NCBI GenBank assembly: GCA_029204225.1
Contig: CM055099.1
Span: forward strand, 60,155,795 to 60,219,794
Direction of reading: 5' to 3'
DNA: 64,000 nucleotides
Origin: Diphasiastrum complanatum
Lineage: Eukaryota; Streptophyta; Lycopodiopsida; Lycopodiales; Lycopodiaceae
Part shown: positions 33,725 to 44,027 of the stretch, one piece after another
Numbering within the stretch: position 1 is the first letter of the stretch
Layout of the letters: each line of letters begins with the position of its first letter
Program-made: the position numbers and the translations under genes
The notes under the pieces: generated by a model
The model's input: the letters and a program-made list of their open reading frames with translations, nothing else
Told to the model about the DNA's origin: nothing
Databases searched by the model: none

Positions 33725-34423
33725 TCATTGAATTCTTAAGTTTTCCATATCTGCTCTATGACAGACATTCTCTGTCTCTATATTCCATTGTGAGTGGGGA
33801 CTTTTACGACGAACAAAACAAATATTTTTCTCATTTGAAATATCATGTTCTGTCAAGTCAATACATGCCACAAAATCATTCACCGTATTGTTGAAACATG
33901 CACCAATAATGTCAGATCTCCTTTTGGATATTACTTTGTGAGCAAGGTCCTCAACAGATGGCCCACTACCCATATACTTCCCTGTCAAGTACGATTTTTC
34001 TCTAGGCCAAATCACCAACAACAGTCTCATATAGACTAAGTTTGTATATGAGTCTGCGAACTACTATGTTTGACTCAATAAGGTTTGTTGATGGTATGAT
34101 GGCTTCATCCTCAATGTCCATCATCTATGACAACAAATAAAATCAACATATCAATTTAGCACATCTCAAATAATCTTGCAAGCCATGAATAAATTCAATA
34201 AAGCATAAGAGAAATTGTTAAATGTAGCTATACTATAATGATATATCTAATTGTGTTCAAAAACACACAGTGACAACAAATTTTTCCCATCTAGCAATTC
34301 GGTTCTTCCACCATGATAGCCAGCTATGAAGTTGCTCATAACAATTGTCATTGGCATTTCCTTTGGTCCACCAATCACATATCTTATTGTACAATTTATC
34401 AGCCTCTTGAATACTAGGTGAAT
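33725..34423 (-). pseudogene. Mutator-like transposase-type gene, 3' half (split by element B)
   Basis: The exon next to the insertion reads SPSIQEADKLYNKICDWWTK, then GNANDNCYEQLHSWLSWWKN and RIARWEKF (about 34270-34418). After an intron with a TTGTCATAG acceptor the next exon reads MMDIEDEAIIPSTNLIESNI, RRLIYKLSLYETVVGDLA, then GKYMGSGPSVEDLAHKVISK and continues to a stop at 33725. PSTNLIES matches the P.TN..E. motif of Mutator-like transposases. An in-frame stop after GDLA shows decay. The frame on this side continues the frame of the 44023 side once one copy of the 5-bp duplication is discounted, so this was one gene before the insertion. Confidence 0.55.
34419..34423. other. Target-site duplication, left copy
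   Basis: TGAAT immediately flanks the low-coordinate LTR of element B. The identical TGAAT follows the other LTR at 44023-44027. Five base pairs is the normal duplication length for gypsy integrase. Confidence 0.9.
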
Positions 34424-35685
34424 TGTCGTACTATACCAACAGGGTTAATATAGATTTTATAGTAAAAAATGTCGTTCCCACAGAGGACAGCGTTAGAAAG
34501 TTATGTTTTTGGTACAATTTATGACAAGTGGTATCGAGTGTTATTCTGGTTGTTGACAAACATTAAAAGGTAACCAGTATTACTTATGTTTGGGATGGGT
34601 AATGTTAATAAATTCATAACAACAATCTGGCCTCTATCGAATTAAAGGAAGCGCATTCTACAGATGAGATGTTATCAGAGTAGTACAACAATACTACACT
34701 CTGGCTGATTAAGGTGTCAACAGAGAATCGAAAATTGTTCGATGTATTTGCAACTGTGTAGACAGTTAATTAATCGCGTTTGTGAACTATTTGTTTCTAA
34801 ACGGAAGTCCTCAACAACTAAAGCCCAACTTAATGGTTAAAGAACACAAAGAGTTTTAGAGCACATTAGAAACTTATGTCAATGCCAATCAGGAGACAGA
34901 TCAAAGACTCAATTCTTCATATAGGGATTGTCATCTCATATGTATACATACAGTTTTATTCAATAATCGTGCTAGACTGTACCAAAGATAGTTGTTATTC
35001 GAGTGCCGAAAAGAAAGTAGTCGCGACAGACGAATAAGATGGTTTTAAGACAGTTCTTTAGAGCATGCTTTACGGATACACAACAAACGACTGTAATGCA
35101 CTAGAGCGTCTGTCTGATCAGAGAGTAATTCATGAAATGCGTTAGAGATTGTGAGCAGACTCAAGATCACTCACACTCAACAGTGCGGAGAACATAGATA
35201 AGAGAGAATAACTTTCAGAACTCTATTCACTTCTTCAGTCTCTTACATATGTATAAACTCTTCTCTCTCGATGATCGAGACTAAGGTGTGAGATCTATAT
35301 ATGTTCTAGGGGGCGAACAAACACACCTCTTAAACAATAGGTGCATCGCACCCGCGAAAGGGTCTAGTTAACAATTAGACTGAAAATATGTTCAACTATA
35401 CCATAGGAGATATACTTAACTATGAGTTAAAGTTACTCTAGTTTAACATGTCTTTTCGTATCTAGTCATTTTGTATGGACGACCTAGTAAAGGTTATCCA
35501 AGGCAATGTCTTTTCCTTTTAAAGGTCTTGTCCTTAATTACAAGGCAAGTACTTAGGAGATATATTCCCGAAAAATGACTTAGGCCTTTTCATGATTCAT
35601 ACTTAACCAGCCCATATCTTCATTTTCGAGTAGATCATGCATATTTATGTTGATATTCAATATTTAACATTTTCGTAGCATCACA
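34424..35685 (-). repeat. 3' LTR of element B
   Basis: 1262 bp, on the minus strand TGTGATGCTACG...GTACGACA, matching 42777-44022 along its whole length with scattered differences and small length changes. It adjoins the polypurine tract on one side and the TGAAT duplication on the other. Confidence 0.9.
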
Positions 35686-35698
35686 TATCCCCTTCCTC
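35686..35698 (-). other. Polypurine tract of element B
   Basis: The minus strand reads GAGGAAGGGGATA directly before the 3' LTR start TGTGATGC. This is the plus-strand DNA primer position for LTR retrotransposons. Confidence 0.8.
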
Positions 35699-35746
35699 AA
35701 ATATGAAACTTCCTCGTGGACATATCATCTTCATTTTGAGGATTAT

Positions 35747-38700
35747 TCAAGAAACATTCTTGTTCGTCAGATTTTCGTAGAGGCGAAAAGATATTTCTTC
35801 GTGTATTTCGTCCTTTAGATATTTCTTCGTCTGAGAGAATATGTGTCTTGCTGTTTTTTTAATTGAATAGATTGTTTTGAGTTGATCTTTGAATTGCTGA
35901 TGAAAATTGGAATCAAACTTCAAAACATCTTTAAACGTCAAAAATTCAGCATCCCATAGAAACATCACCACGACAAAGACACAAATGAATATTCATGAAC
36001 GATTCAGTTCTTCATATAATTTCTTAGCAACCTCCAAGTTTTGTTGAGCTTCGATCAACAGCAAGTCTTCTTTTGATTTTGTGTAGTGGCCAACTGGTAA
36101 GTTGCCGAATTCTTCTAACTTAACCGGGAGCAATGTTCCATCGAACAGCTCCTGGGTTAACTTGGTATCTTCGTCTAAATCACTACATAGAGTGATTTCT
36201 TTACAGTAACAAGCTGAAAATCTAATAAAATTTTTGAACAAAAAATAATGTCTTCACCGCAAAATGTATATGTACAGAAACTACAACGGAAGGACTTCTT
36301 TCTATCTTGCAAATCATGGCGAATCTCCGCAAAATATTCTGCAAGGTTTTGCTCCCAATCCACATAAAGACTGAATAATTTCGGATAAGCCATATTTATA
36401 TTAATCAGCAAACCTGCATCGTCGAATGCACCTAAATCCGCAACAACTTGTGGTTTGTATAGCTAAAACTACGACTTTCGCTTCCAAAAATGTCGCTTAT
36501 TATCTTCGTTCTGCAAAAATTGAAGTTCTTTGATTCGAATATATTCGAGAGCATACATAGCCGAAGAGCTTATGTATAACTCTACTGATCCGAAAGGTAC
36601 GACCTGAAACTTACCCTGAATTATGCCCCAGCAGAGACATCCTTTCTGCTTGATAGAGAGCTGGGCCCATAACCAAAGAAAGTCATCCTTATCCCAAGGT
36701 CGCTTCCACTCGTTGAAGGCGATGCCTACTGCACCTGGTAGCATCATGTAATCCACACGCCATTGCAATTCAACATTAAAAGCATGTGGATACCATTTCC
36801 AGAAGCATTCAGCAAATGCACGGAATCTGTCAGCACATACCTTTGACTGATTTCGTCGCATTCGCTTTGGCTGTGTAGATGTAGTTGCCAAGTCCTGAGT
36901 TTGCAACTCAGTAGCCAGTTCTGATTTTCAAATTGTTGCTTAAGATTCGACAGCTCCTGTTCGAGCTTGTCAATCTTCGTGACAGCCTCCAAGAATTCTG
37001 GATGGTCTGAGGCTCCGGTGCAGCAGACACAACTTGGATTTGTTGTGTGAGGTCATCAATTCGAAGCAGGGCCTGAAGGTATTCGTTGTGTGCATCGGGC
37101 CCGTTGCAAGATGGGGTGGCATCACTCGAGAGCTCCTTCAGCTCAGCCAACTCTTCCTCGACAAGAGCCTTTGCATCCTAGAGCGGTTGTAAGAACTCGA
37201 CTCGAAAATTTTCGAGCATCTGGCCTTGGAGCTGGTTCAGCTTCGTTAGATCAACTGTGATTGACCTTGTATTGGTGCTCAGAGACAGAGCAGCTTCTGC
37301 CTTTAGTCTTGTCATTCGCTCCTCCTGTAAATGTTTTTGGAGTGCTACATTATGTTGATTCGTAGCTAAAAGTTGCTGCTTCAAAGAATCGTTTTGAGTC
37401 TGAAAATTGTCAGACTTGGCCTCAATCACCTTATTTGTCTGCTTCAAAGAATCAGCTTCCTTTATTAAAGTTTGAAGCTGTGTTTCGAGAGAATGATTTT
37501 GTTCAATCAGCTTCGTGTTGTCTGATTCGAGCGAATCGATCTTCTCGAAGGACACCTTCAGAGAGTCTAGAGATTTTCTCTCTGAGTTGATAAGGTGCAT
37601 CGTGAGTTGTCGGTGGTACTTGTCATGGATCGAAACCACTAGGGCTGGTCATCTAGTTCTTCTTCATCTGTCACAGGTGCCCCAGTGTCACCTTCAGCAG
37701 TTATTTATTCGTCCTTTGTCTGATGTGTCGGACTGGGTTGCGTCATCCTCAGAGGTGGATGCACTCTACTACTTCTGAGATGTGGAAGCAGATGCTAGCT
37801 TTGAAGAATCAGCAGCAGCAGTAGCAGCTCCATCGATATCCATTGCCACAGCTTCAATCTCTATAGCAATGGTGGCTACTACTTCGACTGCTGATGCAGC
37901 ATCAGATGTAACCGAAATAGGCACGGAAATGAGGCTGGAAAGATCAATTGGCTTGGGAGCCAACATCCTTTCCGTCGGCATTATTTTCTCTTGCTACGTC
38001 AAAATTTGAAAATGAGCGCATAGGCGAGAAACATGGGCTCCGACTCCAAAAAACTTTTGATGTTTGATCCAGCGCAAAAAAGCTTTGTATGTGATAACGC
38101 CAAAGCACACTGGATTACCCGCAAGCGCATCCAATATGTAACCAAAATTTTGAACTGAAATTGTTGCATTCGCATCCATCAAAAATATTGCTTGGTTTGC
38201 GTATTTACAAAACAGTTTGAATGTTGTATCTCAGATCATAGAGATTTTGTACCCCTTCGTGGGTACAAAGCAGTTGCTTAGGAAGTGGGCAGCTTCATCC
38301 ACCGAATCCTTATTGGTTGCAACCATCTTCCCATCCATTGGTAAGCCGAGGGCTGTGTAGAACAAGTCTTCAGAGATGGTAAAGAATTTGCCTCGTACGT
38401 GAACTTTGAATTCCTCTTCCGAAATTGAATGGATAGAGTTCACAAACTCAGTACTGACTTCAGAGAGGATGATGGAGGGGTCCACTTTTAAATCACCCAA
38501 TCTGTATCGATCCAAAAAGGATTGGATGGATGTCAGACAGATTTCTGCGCGTGCTTTCCAGATGATATTAGAGCTAGAGCTTGATCCGAAAACCATTGGT
38601 CGAATGTTTGATGATAGCTCCATAGATCGCAATAGTTCGTAAAAGAGTGCTTTGATCACAAAGAAAATGAGCGCATGAAAGCATAAACTCGCAGGAAGAA

Positions 38701-38797
38701 AGTGTAAAGAAGGAAAATGAAAAATAACTCTGATAAGCAATAGCGGTGTGGAAGGGATGATGACATGGCATGGTGACTTGACATCTGTCACTTCCAT
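35747..38797 (-). pseudogene. Element B post-pol coding-like region (unknown, broken)
   Basis: Several minus-strand open stretches follow pol. 38231-38797: after a likely start MELSSNIRPMVFG, the stretch SEEEFKVHVRGKFFTISEDL then FYTALGLPMDGK recalls the VRGK...LGLP signature of the putative plant transposon protein domain found as an extra ORF in Athila/Ogre-type elements, or a plant mobile domain. 37178-37639 is a predicted coiled coil (repeated LEQNHSLETQLQTL-like heptads). 37769-37981 is alanine-rich. 36469-36906 has a compact tryptophan-rich stretch (WRVDYMMLPGAVGIAFNEWK). No transmembrane or capsid domain is evident. Position matches the extra ORF 3' of pol in other OTA gypsy elements. 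Function unknown. Confidence 0.45.
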
Positions 38798-38984
38798 TTA
38801 TGGAGGACGTGCATGGCTCAGTGTTTAAAACTATAATTTCACAGATCGATCTTTAATGACGGAAGACCGTTTGTGAAAGAAAAAAAATAAATTAAGGAGA
38901 AACAATATCTGTTTTGATATGTGAGCGTACACACGTGTGAATAATGATGATCACCTGGCCATCATCTTTAATGGAGGGATACAA

Positions 38985-39445
38985 AAAGTAGTTCGAGAGA
39001 TTCTCGAAAGATTTTCAAAAATATGCTAGAAAGATTCTAGAAAAGTTTCGCAAAACTTTCTCAAAAGATCCTAAAAAATGATACAGAAACTCACGAAAAT
39101 TTCTCAAGAATTTTAGCGACATACGAGAAAATTTCTTGAGAAACTGGAGAAAATGCTAGAAAAGGTTCTAGAAAAATTCTCGAAAACGATTTATGAAAAG
39201 TTGATTAACAAATTTAGTATCGCAAAAAATTCTCGAAAATACTTTTACAATGATATTGAAAGATTGAGAGAAGTCAAGAAAAATTCTCAAAAATTTCACG
39301 AAACATTATGGAAAACGTTGGACGGTGGTAGAAAATTTCTAGAAAAGATAAAACAAAAGTCATTTAGAAAAGATAAAAAAAAATTCGCGATTAATTCTAG
39401 AAAAATACTAGAAAATAATTTAAAAAAATAAAAATAAAAAATAAA
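38985..39445. promoter_or_regulatory. A-rich tract dense in TTCnnGAA palindromes
   Basis: Between integrase and the post-pol region lies a tract with repeated TTCTCGAA and TTCTAGAA (near 39001, 39028, 39165, 39177, 39228 and 39397) and many half-sites GAAA and TTTC. TTCnnGAA is the core of heat-shock elements. The tract is low in complexity and A-rich, so part of this is expected from composition. The plus-strand open frame across it is a lysine-rich translation of the repeat, not a gene. Confidence 0.35.
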
Positions 39446-39454
39446 AAATTTTGG

Positions 39455-41455
39455 TCAAAGGTAGTATTTCTTCAGTTTGGACCCATTACCATTAATACGT
39501 GTAGATAATAGTTCACCTTCAAGTGATTGAAGTTGCAGAGAACCATTGTCAAACACCTCTATGACTTTATAAGGTCCAAGCCATCGCATATGGAGTTTTC
39601 CAGGGAACTTTTGATGGCGACTGTCATATATCAGCGCATAATCATCAGCTTTAAGATCACATTTTTTTATATGACTGTCATATTTCTTCTTTCTTTGTTC
39701 CTGGATTTCCTCTGTTAGTTTTTGTGAAGTCTCACGAGCTTCAGCTAGTTCTTCAATACTAGTCAACCTTTCGTTTATACATTCTGCATCTGTTCGTTGA
39801 GCTTGAATATGAAAGGTCTTCATCTCAAACTCAATTAACAAAATAGGATGCATACCATACATAAGAAAATATGGTGTCTGTTTCGTCGTGATTTTCTCTA
39901 TGTTGCGATAAGCCCAGAGAACTGATGGTAGTTTCTGATCCCAATCTGTTGCATGTGCAATAGTAATTTTGTTCAGGATCTTACATAAAATTCCATTAGC
40001 TCTTTCTGTCAACTCGTTTGCTTTTGGATTATACGGTGTACTTTTTTTGTGTTTGATCAGGAAATAAGTTGTCAGCAACCGTATAGTGTCATTTAAAAAA
40101 TGTGTACCTCGGTCACTTACTAGTTCGAGTGGACAACCATATCTTGTGATTATACTTCTAAATAAGAATGTCACGACAGTTTTCGCATCGTTCTGTTTCA
40201 TCGCCTTTGCTTCAACGTTCTTTTTAGCATAATCCGTTGCAACTAGAATATAACAACATTTCGTATGTCGAGTCACAGGTTTGATTGGACCGACAAAGTC
40301 AATCCCCCACTTCTCGAATGGTGCAAGAGGGAGGATTGGTGTCAACAGCCAATTCGTTACTTTTGTAGGCTTACCAGATCTCTGGCATGGATCACATGAA
40401 CGAATAAAGTTTGACACATCCTTGAACATTGTTGGCCACCAGTACTTGGCAGTCAATATCTTATTAACTGTATTCTTCAAAGCTAAATGTCCACCAGCAT
40501 CTTCTGAGTGTAAGACTTTAACGACCTTTTTAATGTGTTCAGTTTCGAGAAATCTTCGTAGTTGATGATCAGCACCAAGCTTGTATAGAACATTGTTAAT
40601 AATTGTATAAGGTGCTACCTTATATTGAAAAATTGTCTTTTGCTCCGAATCGTAACCATCCGGATATATCTGATCCTTAAGATAAGTAATGATATCATAA
40701 TATAGCGAATTTTTAGATGAAATCTCGAATAAATGTTCGTCTAGAAAATCATCATTGATAGGGTCTTCAGTTTTTTCGGTGCTGAGTTGTGATAGATAAT
40801 CAGCATTCGTATGATGTTTTCCTTGACGAAGCTCTACTTGATAAGTGAATTCTTGTAGAAGTAGAACCCATCGAGCAATTCGTCCTAATAGATCTGGTTT
40901 ATTCACAAAATACTTAAGAGCATAATGATCCACATGAAAAATAAATACATATCCCAGCAAGTAATGCCGAAATTTTTTAACAGTGGAAATCATGCCAAGT
41001 GCTTCCCTTTCTGTAGCCGAATAATTCTTCTCTGATGCACTGAGCTGTTGACTCGCATAGTAGATGGGATGGCCCTTCTTCTGGTCGTCCTTCTGACCTA
41101 GACAGACGCCAATAGCAAATGCAGAAACATCCACATAACTGTGAAATAAAATAGCCCAGTTGGGTGGTCTCAGAATAGGAGCATTGATCAATCTTTGCTT
41201 AAGATCTTCGAATGCTTTCTGTTGTTCATTCGTCCACAAGTATTCCACTTGTTTCTTCAATAGATGTGTAAGAGAGGTAGCAATAGAAGCATGATTTTGA
41301 ATAAATCTCATGTAATAGCCAACATGTCCTAAGAAAGCTCTTAGTTCACGTAAATTGGTTGGTATCTGGAGATTCTTTATAAGCTCGACTTTATCTTTGT
41401 TGACTTCTATTCCTCTATTAGATATTCTGTGTCCGAGCAATATTCCTTCTTTCAT
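39455..41455 (-). CDS. Element B pol: RT end, RNase H and integrase (666-codon open frame)
   Basis: Residues 1-90 hold the RT thumb and connection (LLGHRISNRGIEVNKDKVEL, RAFLGHVGYYMRF). About 100-235 is RNase H (LFHSYVDVSAFAIGVCLGQ, ATEREALGMISTVKKFRHYL, FHVDHYALKYFVNKP). About 320-370 is the integrase zinc region (HSEDAGGHLALKNTV, YWWPTMFKD, CDPCQRSGK). About 385-545 is the core (KWGIDFVGPIKP, VATDYAKKNVEAKA, VSDRGTHFLNDTI, TPYNPKANELTERANGIL). The tail has RWLGPYKVIEVFDNGSLQL and ends NGNGSKLKKYYL, without a chromodomain. This is the longest surviving part of the element. Fossil; I do not claim activity. Confidence 0.85.
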   Translation of the reverse strand: MKEGILLGHRISNRGIEVNKDKVELIKNLQIPTNLRELRAFLGHVGYYMRFIQNHASIATSLTHLLKKQVEYLWTNEQQKAFEDLKQRLINAPILRPPNWAILFHSYVDVSAFAIGVCLGQKDDQKKGHPIYYASQQLSASEKNYSATEREALGMISTVKKFRHYLLGYVFIFHVDHYALKYFVNKPDLLGRIARWVLLLQEFTYQVELRQGKHHTNADYLSQLSTEKTEDPINDDFLDEHLFEISSKNSLYYDIITYLKDQIYPDGYDSEQKTIFQYKVAPYTIINNVLYKLGADHQLRRFLETEHIKKVVKVLHSEDAGGHLALKNTVNKILTAKYWWPTMFKDVSNFIRSCDPCQRSGKPTKVTNWLLTPILPLAPFEKWGIDFVGPIKPVTRHTKCCYILVATDYAKKNVEAKAMKQNDAKTVVTFLFRSIITRYGCPLELVSDRGTHFLNDTIRLLTTYFLIKHKKSTPYNPKANELTERANGILCKILNKITIAHATDWDQKLPSVLWAYRNIEKITTKQTPYFLMYGMHPILLIEFEMKTFHIQAQRTDAECINERLTSIEELAEARETSQKLTEEIQEQRKKKYDSHIKKCDLKADDYALIYDSRHQKFPGKLHMRWLGPYKVIEVFDNGSLQLQSLEGELLSTRINGNGSKLKKYYL

Positions 41456-41488
41456 ACCAAAAATACATTTCTCTGGATGAAGAGTGTC

Positions 41489-42087
41489 TCAACACCGTTG
41501 CAATGTTAATTTCAGCTTCTGCAAGTGTGTCTTTATATCACTATATACACAGAAATCATCAATAAATATTTCGAGAAAAGTTCTCAAGAAGACAGCAAAA
41601 ATTAACATCATGATTTGCTGAAAAGTCGCTGGAGCGTTACAAAGACCAAAGGACATTTTGTTGTAGGCATAAGTGCCCCAATCCATAGTGAATGTGGTCT
41701 TTGAAGGATCCTCCTTTCGCACTCCAACCTGATTATATCCAGAAAAGCCGTCACAGAAACTATAATGCTCTTGACCAACAACCTAATCTAGGATGGATCA
41801 GTGAAAGGCAGAGGATGATGGTCCTTCCTTGTGGCAGCATTGAGTTTGCGGAAATCCTGGCATATTCGTATTTTGCCAGTCTTCTTCTTTGGGATGACAA
41901 CAATGGGTGAAACCCATTCACTACATAAGACGAAATAGATTATACCTGCCTTAAGGTGCTTGTTAAGTTCGTCCTTGACCATGAGAGAGTACTTAGAATT
42001 GAGACGATATTGTCTCTGTCGAACAGGTACAACATCTTCCTTAAGATCAATATGGTGCTCTCCAAATTCTGCAGGTATACCCTTCAA
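41489..42087 (-). pseudogene. Element B pol: reverse transcriptase fingers and palm
   Basis: 41788-42087 holds the RT entry and fingers: MKGIPAEFGEHHIDLKED, VRQRQYRLNSKYSLMVKDEL, EWVSPIVVIPKKKTGKIRIC, DFRKLNAATRKDHHPLPFTD. 41489-41722 holds the palm: MDWGTYAYNKMSFGLCNAP, ATFQQIMM and the FIDDFCVYSD catalytic loop. The order matches elements A and C. Confidence 0.85.
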
Positions 42088-42099
42088 ATGGTCGAGCGA

Positions 42100-42694
42100 T
42101 CAGGCAAAAACGTCTTGATACTCCTTCAATAGTTCAGTGAATTCCACTAACTCCGATTCTCCAAGTGACTTTGAAACATGCACAAATCTGCCAGGTGCAA
42201 GTTCAATCAGTTTAGTAGAATCTGGTGATATGATACCTTCTGTCATACTGGCCTTGGTATGGCCATGAATCTCACGCATGGTTGACTCTACATATGTTTT
42301 CTTGTCATCAACCTGGTTCTTGTTACAAAATGTGTGTTCAGATTCGTCACTCGAATCGTCAGACTCTTTCAAGTTCGTGTTTGCAACGTTAATTTCTTCA
42401 TACGAAACATCCGCTTCAGCGTTGCAGGCATCGAAGAATTCTTTGTCATCAACATTCTCGTAACATTCAAAGTACTGCACTTCAATATCAGATTCATTGG
42501 GAAAAATATTCAAGGATTTTAGAGATAGAAGTGAAACGTGCAGCAGGACCCTCCATACCGAAGCTAATTAGGAGTTCAAGTAACTGGGCAGTGATTTCAT
42601 CTAGATTTCTTCGACTAGTATTTTCACTTTGTCTTCGTAAAAATTCCTCTCTAAGCTTACGATATCGTTCTAATCTGGATTCTCTATTTGACAT
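42100..42694 (-). pseudogene. Element B region between primer site and RT
   Basis: The stretch 42494-42694 starts MSNRESRLERYRKLREEFLR just inside the primer site and looks like an authentic, arginine-rich N-terminus. 42100-42513 is very acidic and ends VSKSLGESELVEFTELLKEY then QDVFA, the pre-RT motif. Together only about 600 bp lie between primer site and RT, and neither capsid, knuckle nor protease motifs were recognised here, unlike elements A and C, where gag and protease occupy about 4 kb. Confidence 0.55.
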
Positions 42695-42743
42695 ACACTA
42701 GAGATGGAGATGGATTTGTCATATTTCTTATAACTTTTAAAAA

Positions 42744-42764
42744 CTATCCCCGACAATGGCGCCA
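42744..42764 (-). other. Primer-binding site of element B (tRNA-Asp type)
   Basis: The minus strand reads TGGCGCCATTGTCGGGGATA, closely matching the complement of the plant tRNA-Asp 3' end (two differences from the site as I recall it). It lies 12 bases inside the LTR edge set by the target duplication. Confidence 0.8.
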
Positions 42765-42776
42765 AAAATTGGTATA

Positions 42777-44022
42777 TGTCATACTATACCAACAAGGTTA
42801 ATATAGATTTTATAGTAAAAAATATCGTTCCCATAGAGGACAACGTTAGAAAGTTATGTTTTTGGTACAATTTATGACAAGTGGTTTCGAGTGTTATTCT
42901 GGTTGTCGACAGACATTAAAAAGTAACCAGTATTACTTATGTTTGGGATGGGTAATGTTAATAAATTCAGAACAACAATTTGGCCTCTATCGAATTGAAG
43001 GAACCACGTTCTACAGATGAGATGTTATCAAAGTAGTACAACAGTACTACACTCTGGTTGATTAAGGTGTCAACAGAGAATCGAGAATTGTTCGATGTAT
43101 TCGCGACTGTGCAGACAATAATTAATCGTGTTCGTGAACTATTTGTTTCTAAATGGAAAGCCCAACTTAATGGTTAAAGAACACAAAGAGTTTTAGAGCA
43201 CGTTAGAAAGTTATGTCAATGCCAATCAGGAAAACAGATCAAAGACAATTCTTCAGACATGGACTGTTATCTCATATGTATACATACAACTTTATTCAAT
43301 GATCATGCGAGACTGTACCAAAGATAGTCGTTATTCGAGTGCCGAAAAGAAAGTATTCACAACAGACGAATAAGATGGTTTTAAGATAGTTCTTTAGAGC
43401 ATGCTTTACGGATACACAACAAATGATTGTAATGCCCTAGAGCGTCTGTCTGATCAGAGAGTAATTCATGAAATGCGTTAGAGATTGTGAGCAAACTCAA
43501 GATCACTCACACTCAACAGTGTGGAGAACAGAGATAAGAGAGATTAACTTTCAGAACTCTATTCACTTCTTCAGTCTCTTACATATGCATAAACTCTTCT
43601 CTCTCGATGATCGAGACTGAAGTGTGAGATCTATATATGTTCTACGGGACGAACAAACACACCTCTTAAACAATAGGTGCATCGCTCCCGCGAAAGGGTC
43701 TTGTTAACAATTAGACTGAAAATATGTTCAACTATACCATAGGAGGTATACTTAACTATGAGTTAAAGTTACTCTAGTTTAACATGTCTTTTCGTATCTA
43801 GTCATTTCGTATGGACGACCTAGTAAAGGTTATCCAAGGCAATGTCTTTTCCTTTTAAAGGTCTTGCCCTTAATTACAAGGCAAGTACTTAGGAGATATA
43901 TTTCCGAAAAATGACTTAGGCCTCTTCATGATTTATACTTAACCAGCTCATATCTTCATTTTCGAGTATATCATGCCATATTTAAGTTGATATTCAATAT
44001 TTAACATTTTCGTGGCATCACA
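42777..44022 (-). repeat. 5' LTR of element B
   Basis: 1246 bp, on the minus strand TGTGATGCCACG...GTATGACA. It pairs with 34424-35685. Its outer edge is exactly flanked by TGAAT at 44023-44027. Confidence 0.9.
43630..43639 (-). promoter_or_regulatory. TATA-like box in LTRs of element B
   Basis: The minus strand reads CATATATAGA, conserved in the other LTR at 35294-35303. Conservation in both copies and orientation toward the internal region make it a reasonable U3 promoter element. Confidence 0.4.
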
Positions 44023-44027
44023 TGAAT
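44023..44027. other. Target-site duplication, right copy
   Basis: TGAAT, identical to 34419-34423. It lies within the coding sequence of the Mutator-like gene (codons for N and S of QWRNS). Confidence 0.9.

Larger units (their letters stand above)
34424..44022 (-). mobile_element. Element B: LTR-bounded Ty3/gypsy retrotransposon with 5-bp target duplication
   Basis: Both LTRs, a polypurine tract, a tRNA-Asp-type primer site and perfect TGAAT duplications are present, so the 9.6-kb unit is complete in outline. Minus-strand order: 5' LTR, primer site, short open region, RT, RNase H, integrase, an A-rich tract, a long post-pol coding-like region, polypurine tract, 3' LTR. No gag- or protease-like part was recognised. 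It is broken, with perhaps ten or so breaks, though the pol part at 39455-41455 is a long open frame. The LTRs differ by roughly 5 percent by eye, mostly transitions, suggesting insertion a few million years ago or more, depending on the substitution rate. Confidence 0.88.

Noticed and set aside
38571-38797. Hydrophobic N-terminal segment as an envelope-type membrane anchor in element B
   Set aside because: The hydrophobic part lies upstream of the more likely start (MELSSNIRPMVFG) and its composition looks like untranslated sequence; no other envelope feature is seen.
39153-39431. Plus-strand lysine-rich open frame of 92 codons
   Set aside because: Low-complexity translation of the A-rich TTCTNGAAAA tract, antisense to element B, without domain or context.
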